Under the pieces are notes generated by a model. That model did not search any database. It had not been told where the DNA came from and saw only the letters and a program-made list of their open reading frames with translations. A DNA stretch of 64,000 nucleotides from Siderastrea siderea (taxonomy: Eukaryota > Cnidaria > Anthozoa > Scleractinia > Rhizangiidae): NCBI GenBank assembly GCA_964030785.1, contig OZ034974.1:49486355-49550354 (forward strand), read 5' to 3'. Positions 37,922 to 49,218 of the stretch are shown one piece after another. How positions within the stretch are numbered: position 1 is the stretch's first letter; every line of letters starts with the position of its first letter. The translations under genes were made by a program, and so were the position numbers.

Positions 37922-40900
37922 TTTATCCAGGGAGCCCACTCGCCTTGGCGGTTTTCAGTGGGGCCCTGCAAATTATAATAAAAATAAAAATTAAAAACCA
38001 AGAAAAGAGATAAAAATTGATATTACAATATAAACTAATTTTAAAATACTTTAACAATTAGATAAGGCATAATTTACAAAGTTTTAAGCTTTGCCTTAAA
38101 GGAAGACAATGTCAAGCCTGAGGAGGCAGGGGTACAGGCAGATGGGGCATTTGATCTATTTTCCATTCCAGCAAAAGCTACTAAGCAGTTTGTATTACGT
38201 TTTTCAGCTGAGCAAGGCACGAGAGAAGTTTGGTCACAAAGTCTTAACGTTCAAGTTACCATGTGGTCATGGGCAACTTGCTCCATTTCCAAGGGAGACT
38301 GCATGAATTGATCACACCTGACAATTTTCTGGCATGCTTAATCACTGAATGATGTAGTCTACCTTGGAAACGGAGCAAGTTGCTTTCGACAACATGGTAA
38401 CTTAAACGCCAAGACTTTGTCACCAAACTTCCCTCGTGGCTTACTCCACTGAAAATCGCAGTAAAATACCACGAAGGCTAATGGAAAATAATAATTATTA
38501 ATTAATAATTATTATAAAGGTGCCAGATCCTGGTGGAACTAATTTGTAATTTTAGATAAATATAACAAAACAAGAAAGATTGATTGCACGGCTGTGAAAA
38601 TACTATATTCACTTCCCCTATTTTGGCAGGCATACCCTGAATTCTTCAGGGAATAAAGCTTATGCAAAAACCTTACAATAATTATTCAAAACACTTTCAA
38701 CCTGAAGTTTTGCTCCCTGAAGAAGTCAGGCAGTGCCTGATGAAATATTGGAAGTAAAATATGTGCATTACAATGTATTTTCCAAACCATACAGTCAGTC
38801 TTGCATCTTAAGTTATACTGAGCAGTACAATCAGCCACCGCGTTATTTTCCTCCCTAGAGAAAATTTTAGAAAAATTGTCAGTTACATTTTAGCATCCTA
38901 AGGAGGCTTAAGGCTACAATCAGTGTCACTTTGTTGGAACACTGTCAGTACAATTGTGTCTCCCTCCCTCTCCCACAAGGAAATGTTGCAAAAAAGTTTC
39001 AACCAAATAGATGAGGACAAGCACTCACAACACTATGTACAAGGGTGGGAGGGGAGGGTGTTCCAACGACTTATGTCACTGATTGTAGCTCATCAGTTTG
39101 ACTTACATTGTCCAATGCAAGGTCCTGGGGGAGGAGGGTAGTGCATTCCATGCGCATACAGCATATACCCTGACGTTGGAGGTGGGTACTCCGGGAGCGG
39201 GTGTATGTGGCCTGCTGGAAGGTGCATTCCATGGGTTGGGTGTGGTCCATACATGTGCTGATGGTGAGGTGGAGGACAAATTGACCCTGGCATGGGTGAA
39301 TAGATCAATGGTGGGGGTCCACGAGGTGGATATGATTCTCTAGGGTAGGGTGGAGGTGGGTTAGCGGGTGGTGATGGGGTCAGTGTCGGAGGAGGGGGAG
39401 GTGAAGAATGATGCTTAGCAAGTTGAAAAGCAGAGGGAGAATGTGCCGCAGCTTTAGCCTCACTCTGACGCTGCGCTGACAACTTTCCTGTGATCTGATC
39501 CAACCGAAACTTCTTTGCCTGGAATTTTGGATTTTTCGGAGCTGGTGGATTTTCAGTTGGAGTTCCTGTGGAGCTCGCAGGGCTTGTAGGACTGGTTTCA
39601 TTTGAAGTAGAGCTTGGGATTGAAATGCTCACTGTAGTTAACCCACTCTCTGGCAATGACACATCAGTTTCATGGTCTGTTTTGACCACAGCTGGCCCAG
39701 GTTTCTCCATATCCATAAAAGCCATAGAATAACCATATCCTCGAGGACTAATTGATGATGACCTGCTCCCCTTGGCACTCCGTCGTCTTTGCACAGTTTT
39801 CTCATTCTTGATGCTAGCTTTAACTGGGGCAGCTCCCTTAGGGTCTAAACTTCCCCCAGAGGTATCTGCTTGTTTGGATGGAGGACTGACTTTCAAAGGG
39901 CTAACTTTGTAGCCCATTTTCAATGTCAGTCCACCCTTGGCTTTCCGAACCCTTGACAATCGCTCAGCTCTAGATAAAGTCCTCTTTATCTTAGGACCTT
40001 TTGAAGTTTTTATTCTGTGAACAGTAGAATCTGGTGGTTTAGGACCCACAGAGGTATTTGTTTCTATTTCCGGAGCAACAGCCACTACCTCTAAAGAATC
40101 AGTTTGCTCTTCACGCAGCTCTGCAGAAGTATTAGAGTCACAAACACTGGTGTCATTACTAGATTCATTTTCCTCTACTGAAGGAAAGCTACTTTGTAAC
40201 TCTTGTTTCACATCTGTATTCACGTTGCCACCATTATCGGCAGGAACTTCTAATGTACCTTTTTCTTCCAGACTTTTGGACACAGCACCTTCCAATGATT
40301 CTGGTTCACTCTTAATATTTTCTGTTACATTCAACAAACTCTCCTCACTGGAGTTACTTGTATCCTCAACTTTTATGCTTAGTTCACCACTCGCCTGTGT
40401 ATTTACATTTCCAGAGGATTCATCTGGAGATCCTTCTTTCATTGACGCACCTACATTATCATCATCCCACATTTCAGCTGATAACTGTAAAACAGATGAC
40501 AATTCGGGTGATGCAACAGAATACACCTTTTCTTCCTTCATATCTTTACTGTCACCTTTTTCAGTTTCAGTAACAGAATCCAGTGAGCTGTCATGTTTTT
40601 CTTGTTTGATCTCCATAGGACTTGCATGGTCTGTTATTTGTGTGAAGGTGCTCTCTGTTATGTCTTCCTCTACTGACTGCTTTTCAGCATTAATTTCTTT
40701 CACTTCCTCACACAAGGTTTCATCAGTTTTTAACAGTTCCACTTCAGTTACACCCTCTTTGTTTTTTACATCCCTTGAATTAAAACAAAGTGGAAGTAAT
40801 TAATGATTTGAGTACTTGTATAGCTAAGAATTCTATGCTTTCTACACCCCTTCACACTGAAAAAGAAGACCTAGGGCACATTTTTTTATCCACAATTCTG

Positions 40901-43900
40901 GAATAAGAATGGTTGGTACGGAATGCTAGGAATAATTCGGGTTGTCTGCATAAAAAAACGCCCGTCGAGATGCGCGGTTCTGGTCCTGCCTTTTTCTTAT
41001 ACGAAACATCACTGAAAAAAACCTTGTACTTTTGGTACAATGAAATTAGAAGCAGCATTTCATTGTGTCCAAAAGTGTAACCTGATTTTTTCTCCGGTAG
41101 AGACGTATTTGAATCCGCAGTGCTCATTTCGCTGTCCGCCATCTTGGATTTTCATTCGCAACATTCTGTTCATTCTGCCCCTGGGAGCAGAATGGATGGA
41201 ATGGCGTTCTGTCCATTCCGGAATAGGAATGCGGAATAGAAAAACGCGCGTATTTTACATTCTGGCCATTCTCATTCCAGAATTGTGAATAAAAAAACAC
41301 GCCCCTAGTTTCATAGGAAAAGAAGCATTCCAAAGTTAATCAACAAATGGCGGGTGACACCGCACTCTTTTCACACAATCAACTCACTGAACTTGCAAAT
41401 AAAATGACAGACATCCCTTGTCTCACTAGAAACAATTCAAACTGTTCTAGAGAAGACAAAAATATGCTGACACACGAGAAAATGATAGAACTAAAAGTGT
41501 AAAAGACTTCTATAGTTATCAGTCAAATGTGTAGTTTCAGAAAATATCCATACCCCCAACACAAAGGTCATGTGTAAAAGGACACCCTACCCCTGCAGGA
41601 GCTTCCAATTTTCTTTCAAACAAACTCTGTAATTTTATTCTTTCTCTGACCCCCCTCCCCTCCAGAATTTCCAATTCCCTCCATGGGTGAAGTTTGGATA
41701 TTTTCTGGAATAACACAAAATGAATTCAAATATAACCCTCCGTTTTATTGAAACATGCACACTTCATTTCGCACATTTGTAGTGGTTTCTAACAAAATTA
41801 ATAATTATGATTGATTGATACTTAATAGCATTGCAATGCTACAGGGCACTGGAAATGTTATTTACACGGGTGTTGAAAAATTAAAATATTTCAGGTTTCA
41901 ACTTAACAATAAACTGTTCCTTAATACCATGGCTATGCAGCTCAGAAACCTCTCATCACACTATTATGCCTTGAAATCCTACTACTTAGTATCTAAAACT
42001 GGCTGACACATTATATATTTTTAAAACAAGCTGCCCAATACATACATTTTATCTGAATCCTGCAATACTTCATCAACTTCTGGGGTTTCGCTGGCAGTGG
42101 GACTAGACACACTGGACTCACTAGCAGTTCCAAATTCATCTCTTCTGTCAAAGGACAGAGGTCATAACAGGATTAAAAAATTTATGGCTTTCTGGGTGAA
42201 AGTTTTAACATTAGTTTCAGTGTAACCCTTTAAGCCCTGATATGAGTTTACACATTCCCCTTACTGTTCTCCATACATCTCTTATGGAACTAGTAGGGAG
42301 AATCTGTCTAAATATCGTGACATCTTCTCCTTGCTGATTACTTCCTTTATTCTCATTACTCAAATGTTTGGACAAGTAGTGATAATGTAAAGAGAGATTT
42401 CATTTTTGTCACTGTAAGGGCTTAAAGGGTTAATTAGTCCTTTTGGTAGAAGTTTTGTTGATACTGAGTCTGTGGACCACTCAATTGAAACCTACAGAGC
42501 AGAACCTTCAAGTGATGCCATTTATTATGCCATACAGTGCACACAACTTCCTTGTAGCTTTTCATTCTAGAGACTGAGGAATGAAAGCTTCCAAGTAGAA
42601 CTATCCTTTCCTGCCGAACATTACCTAGACTGTTTAAACTGGTTCTAAGTTTTGAGTCTGTGGATGAAATCCACAAGCAGGGTTGCCATTAATCAGGGCT
42701 GGAGGAGTGCTGTCATTAAGACAGCCCTTCTTCAGTGTGTGATTCAAATGAAAGCTATTAAGGAATACCTTCCTGTGATACTGTTTAGAACACTATACAC
42801 AATGGTCCTAACTTTTGATTCTAGGGAGATAACCTGGCTATGTGAAATAAAAGCTATTGATCAGTACTTTCCTATCAAGTTCTTTAATATGCTACCCAGA
42901 GTGGTTCTAACTTTTGAGTATGTGGATCCACATACTCCCAATTAAATGAAACCTACAAATTCACATACGATCAAATACATGAAAGCTACCAATTCACATA
43001 CGACCAATTAGAGCAGTACTTTCCTGTGGTGGTGGTAATTTTTTTATTTTCCCCGACTGGGAATTTGTCAGTTTGTACTTTGGCACTTACAACATTAGTT
43101 ACAAAGCATAAATGATACATGTTTCTTACTCTTGTGTTCTTCCTTTCCTGCCTCTGCCATCCTTTCTTTTCACAGGTATCACTGGTGGTGTCGAGCTTAT
43201 CTCAGCACTCCTCTTGCGAGCTCTTTCAGCTCTAGCGTTTGCCATGAGCTGCCGTCTTTCTTTCCTTTCCTGTACCTCCTTTTCATGTTCAAGCTTGTCT
43301 ATGGGCATCGCATTTAACTTCTGTAGTATAATCCAACAAAGAAAACATGTTAGTTGCAACAAGACTGTTATTGGCAATGGCATTCCAGCAATCTGATTGC
43401 CTGCACTCTTCAATGCATGGGATAAACAGAGTCTGACATATTTAAGAAAGGTAAGTGTGAAAGAAGAAGGAAAAAGTGCCAAGTGAAACATGGAGAAGGA
43501 ATGTTGAGGAAGAGTTGAGAGAGATAGGCTTCAAAACCTGGACAATGCACGTCGACGAGTTTTCCAAAAGGACAGATGGATGCTGGTTATGATGATGAAG
43601 ATGAAGGGGATGATGACAATGATGATGATGATGTTATAAAATGGAGTGTAACAGCAACAGTGAGACAAGATCATTATAATTAAGTCAAGTCAGCCACAGT
43701 CTATCTCTTACTCTGAGGAGTTTATAAAGCCAGGCCCTATTTTCTTTTGAATTATACGTGTATGACAAGGTCTGTATACAGAAACAGCACTTAATTGAAG
43801 CATTTCTGTATGGACAACTCATCAGTTTCTTTAGCATTCCGCCTATCAGGTGACTCGTGGGAATCTTTCAGCCAACTGTACACAAGGAATGCAACGTCTA

Positions 43901-46900
43901 CGTACAGTAAATTATAGTACAATGCTAAATTTTGGCATGCTCCCATTGGTCGAAACCGATCACTTGACACAACAGTGTCTCTCCTCGGCTTGCACCTATC
44001 AGCACATAGTGCCCAATTTAGGCAATTTTCACTCAAAATTTAGCGTCGTACAATAAAAACTATAGAGTCCTTCTGTCTCAGGCCCTATGTGTGATAGGTT
44101 CCCTCGGAAATTTGATGTTCAAACGTCATATAAGCCCTCAAACCGAATATTTGTTGTGAGCATCAAATTTCCTTGGGAACCTACCACATGTTAGTGCCTT
44201 CGACAGAAGAACTCTATTGTTTAAATAGAGGTCATGATCTAGTGGCTGAGGGTGTGAAACAGTCAGCAGTGCAAAGATATTGCTAAAGCAGGTTCAAATT
44301 ACCGTATTTACCCGCATATAATGCGCGCCCGTGAATAATACGCGCTTTAATTTTTGACCACTTTTTCTAAAAAAAAGGGTTCACGACCAAGACCAAAGAA
44401 TACTGGTAAACCTTCAATTTTATGTTTAATTAACAAGAACTGGAAAGTCACTGAGACATTTACAACAATTTCTAACCATATGCTGCTTTACTGCAGGTAC
44501 CGTACATACCGAGCATACTTAATTGTGACCCTATCTGGGAAAACCAGGCTAAACGAAAATTGCATTGAAATGCATTTCAATGAATTTTCAACGCGTTGTG
44601 AATGCATTGCAATGCTTTGATAATGATCCTCAACGCATTTGAACGTTTCTACACGAATTCTTGAAACGCAACGAATGTTCCAAAATGTTGAGGAATGCTT
44701 TTGTAATGTTTCTCAATGCACTGACAACTTTTCATAACGCTTGAGTAAAGCACTTTTAAGATCAACGCTTTTCAGGTCAACGCAACGGCGTACGATTATT
44801 AATTTTTAACAACAGTCGTGTTTACTTTGTATGTAGTGGCCCAATGCAACTGGTATCAACTTTATGGTAATACATAGATCGTCGTTTATATAATTTTACT
44901 TTGAAAGTTGTGCCTTTTTTATCCTATAGCATGGAAAATGGTAGCATGTTTGCACAGCAAAACTATGGTGACTACATTGTAAGCTTGAACGGGATTCCAG
45001 TTGAACGGTAACGGCCGGGTTGTTTCGTCACAAAGTCATTTCGCTACAAATGAACGTATGAGTATTGAATTCCTGATTATAAAAGCTTCAAAACAGTGGA
45101 AGACTGAACTGTATAGTGAACCGACTTTAGCATGCTGTAGCCAGTGGCGGGTGAAAGCTACATACTTTTGACGGTTTGACTCCGCGGACGTGACTTCTGT
45201 AGCCAAGGCGGGGATGCAACTGAAACTTGATAACATCAAGTATCCATGCGAAATTGAGGTCGGTCGACAATTTGTGTTGTTTTCTGACATGATAGCACCC
45301 TGTATTTCGCTCTGCATCGAAGTGCAATTTATTATTACTATTTTTTAATATTATTCGCACCTTCAAAGTAAAGCGACTGTAAAATGTCTAAAAAATAATG
45401 CTACCTGTACGGTTTCAAATCCTTGGGAGGTGAAATTAACACACCATCTTTAATAGGATACACGGAAGAAAAAAAAAGGAATATTTCTCGATTCTGACAA
45501 AAATTCATATGTACTAGAGGGAAAAAGAGCTATCAAATGGTAAAAGTTTTAGGTTAAAATCTTATTTAGTTCAAGAGATATAAACGCCGAAAGTATGAGA
45601 AAGTATAAGATTAATGACAGGTGAAGTCAAACATTGCAACATGTCAGATGTTTGAAATGTTGCACGCGATGTTTGTACTCTTTTTGCAAACTTGCGAAAT
45701 TGCAGTACTCTCCACCAAGTTAGCGTCTTTCAAGTCGGTGTTTTTTAAAACTGTTTTGTTACTCAAGTGTTAAATTTATTATATCAAAACAAAATCTACC
45801 GGAAATCACTCAGGAAAAAAGAAAATGAAGCCTAACGTAAATCATTGATCAAATTTCAATTGGACCGGGCGATGCGAGACAAAGGTTCCTTCAACGATCA
45901 ATTTGCCCAGAATAAATGGTAAAAGAAGGGGCTAGTTAGGAAAATTACCAAGGGACAGTCCCAAAAAGAACACAGAATCGACTGCAGAGCCTCAGATGGC
46001 AGTAATGCTTTTTTTTTTCAATTCATAACAGATGAACGAAGCGGCCGCATGTTTGTAATGACAACCGTCCGTTTATTGTGGTAGAACAATATGGCTCAAT
46101 AGGTATGGTAACTTTGCGTACGTGTACAGATTAAATAGAGGGAAAATTCTTAAGTTGTCTGTTTTATTCATCCCGAAAATGTCTATTGCCATTTGTAGCT
46201 TCAAATAAAGAAACGACTTGAAGGCATTTCCACAGCTCGAACTTGAACAAATTAACTTCAATACGCGCATCAAAATACTAACTTCGTTTTCTGAGGACAT
46301 TCTTTCTTCCCCCTGTTTGCCTTTACTGTCTCTGCTACAGCAACTCGGTCCACTAGGTGAAGCTTCCTCCATCGAGGTCAGTTACACAGAAAATTAAAAT
46401 CTCTCAGTTTAAGTGCAAAAGTAGATCGATGATCAGCGAGTTTTCTGCAGCACGTGTTCCGCCGACAGTCTAATTAGCGGGTTGCAGGTGATGGGATCAA
46501 AGTTTTGCGAATCAGAAACGCCGTTGTGTAAACAATCCCTAATCCCCAGGCCCCAGTTGTTCAAAAGTTGGATAGCGCTATCCAACGGATAAATCACTGT
46601 CCAGTGGATAAGTATTAGGGAAACCAATTGCGTTATCCACTGGATAGAGATTTATCCGGTGGATAGCGCTATCCAGCTTTTGAACAACTGGGGCCAGAAA
46701 TCTAAAAATCGCTTTTTCTCGAATTCAATTTTAAGCACACAAGCGAAGTTTGGTGAGTTTATTCTTGCTAAGTATGCGACCAATTTACGTGAAAATTGCG
46801 CAGAAATTTTAATAGCAGTTTACACATGTGGAAGCAATAACAGAGCGGAGCGATAACAAGACCGCAAGACTATGTTCGTGACCTGAGCGTGATAAAGTAG

Positions 46901-49183
46901 GCGAGTTTAGAGTTTCTGGTATATGTCGTATTCAATTCTTCAGCTTGAACTTGACACAAGATCCATGATAAGAGTAAATTGTTGGCGACCTCAACTTGCG
47001 CATTTCTCTATAAAAATAGAATAGATCTCTGAAGTTCGATAATTTTAATTACTTCCACTTCTGGTAAACCTGAACAGTTTCGTGTTTTCCCAGATAACAA
47101 TAACAACATTTTTTGAGTTGCATGTTGTCTTAAGCTTTAAACAGAACGTTAATAGGCAGAGAGTATGAATGCTTCTCAATGCAAGGCTGTTTCGTGGAAA
47201 TGCGTTGTCAATGTTTGACAACGCATTGCAAACGTTTTGCAACGATTTGGAAATGGTTTTCAACGTATTTCGGTTTCGTTGGGGAACATTGCCGACGTTT
47301 TAAAACGCATTGAAAATGATCTCCAATGCATTCTCAACGTTTGAAAATGCATTGAGATGCAAAAACGGTTCAACGCTAATTTCGTTAAGCCTGGTTTTCC
47401 CAAATAGGGTCACAATTTAAGACCTACGTACTTACAAGCTTTTCTTTTCAATAAAACGTTTTACAAATGTCCTTATACTTAAATTTACAACTGATATTAC
47501 TTAATTTAAATTACCGTAACAGCAATTGATAAACATGTAAAATGTTTTAACCTAGATATTTCTACTCACACCACTACCAGTAGCTTTCATGCCAGAGTAT
47601 TTGCATTCAAAATGTTCAGTGTCTTTAAACAATGAAACCTTCAAAATCCGACTCCGAGTCCGATGCAAATAGGTTTTCGATGAAAGAATCATCAAGTTCA
47701 TCAGTGTCCTCATTTGAATTGTAGACTAAATCATCTTGTGATCCGTCCAAATTATTTGTGATCCCACACTTCAGGAAAGGGGCAGTGATCATTTCTGCTG
47801 GAATTTCATTCCACGCCTGCGAAATCCACGAACAGATCAGTTCCTCTGAAGGCTTCTTTTGTCATCCAGTTGCGGTAAATTCATGAATCCCATCAGCCAT
47901 CCACTGCATCCATTTTTTTCTCACTCCATCTTTAAACAGTTTGTTTAACGATACATGGAGTGGCTGGAGAAGTGAAGTTAAACCGCCCGGAATAACAGCA
48001 AGATCAGTGTTCTCACGCTTGAACGACGCTTTCACAGGATCTGTCACGTGGGCTTCAAAAGCGTCAAAAACAAGCAGGCTTTTTCTCCTCCCCAGACCAC
48101 CGAGCCGCGAACACCATGCTTTTTCGATCCAAACTTTCATCTGCTCTGAATCCATCCATCCTTTCTCCTGGGCTGCCACCACAACTCCATGTTTGTTGTT
48201 GATCTTCGGAAAAGTTTTCCTCTTGAAGATTACCATTGGCTTAAGTTTTGAACCATCTCCACAGCATGCCAATAAGACTGTAACTCGATTCTTCTCATTT
48301 CCCGTTGTGCGGATTTTGATTGTTTTCTCGCCCACTATGTTGATCGTACGGTTTGGGGGCATGTCAAAGGTGAGTGGAGTTTCATCCATGTTAGTGATGA
48401 GATGCAATGGGTAGCTAGCTGTGTTCTTTACAGAGATCGATGATGTAGCGATGAAATCGGACGATCTTCTCCTCGTAATCGTCTGGCAGACGTCGTGCTA
48501 AGGTTGTTTTCTGACGAAGTGAAAGACCGTTCCTCTTCATAAATCGTTGACACCAGTGATTTCCAGTTTTGAAATGTCCTTCAGGAATGCTGTACTTCTC
48601 GCTCTTAGCAAGTTCCAGGGCTTTCAGTCGCACTAGGGATGGCAAAATGGAAAGACCGTTGTTCCTTTTCTCAGTAATCCATGCCAGCAGATCGACCTCC
48701 AACTCCAGCCACGCAGCCTTCTTTCCACGGTTTGCCCGCTTCAGTCGAGGCATCTTCTCGAGGTTTTCTTTACTTTTCCGCCATAGCCTGACGTTACTCT
48801 TGGAAACACCGAACTCACGCTCTGCAGCACGATTGCCGTTCTGCTCTGCGAACTGGATTATTCTTAACTTGTCGGACACAGTGTAACTTTGACGTTTCGT
48901 CATGGTAAGTTTCGTTGCCATATCGAAGTTGTGATCGCTCGAGTGCCAATCTCAAATGTTGTTTTGCTTGAACAGCTGTTGCTTTAAATACTCGGTTTAA
49001 TTTATTCACGGATCGAAATGGAAAACTTTTCATTGGTAGTTAATTTCACTGCGTTTATTAAAAACCAATTAACTTCAAACCTTTTGTTTTGTTTTCTTGT
49101 TTATCCTATGCTAATGAGAACGTGACCAAACAATGGGATCTGTGTATAATACGCACTGCAAATTTGACGTTCAATTTCACGGA

Positions 49184-49218
<35 letters not shown>

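Larger units (their letters stand above)
44302..49216 (-). mobile_element. Tigger/pogo-family DNA transposon, about 4.9 kb
   Basis: The termini are CCGTATTTACCCGCATATAA on the left and the inverse TATACACGGGTAAATACGG on the right, each bordered by TA, the target dinucleotide of Tc1/mariner-pogo elements. A broken pogo-type transposase lies near the right end. The left half is occupied by a second, nested element (44525-47413). The whole complex sits in PHF20-like intron 4. Confidence 0.8.

Noticed and set aside
37783..38001. Poly-isoleucine ORF
   Set aside because: Translation of an AAT microsatellite.
40150..40803. 217-codon plus-strand ORF
   Set aside because: Exact antisense of PHF20-like exon 7, whose minus frame has family context and matching splice phases.
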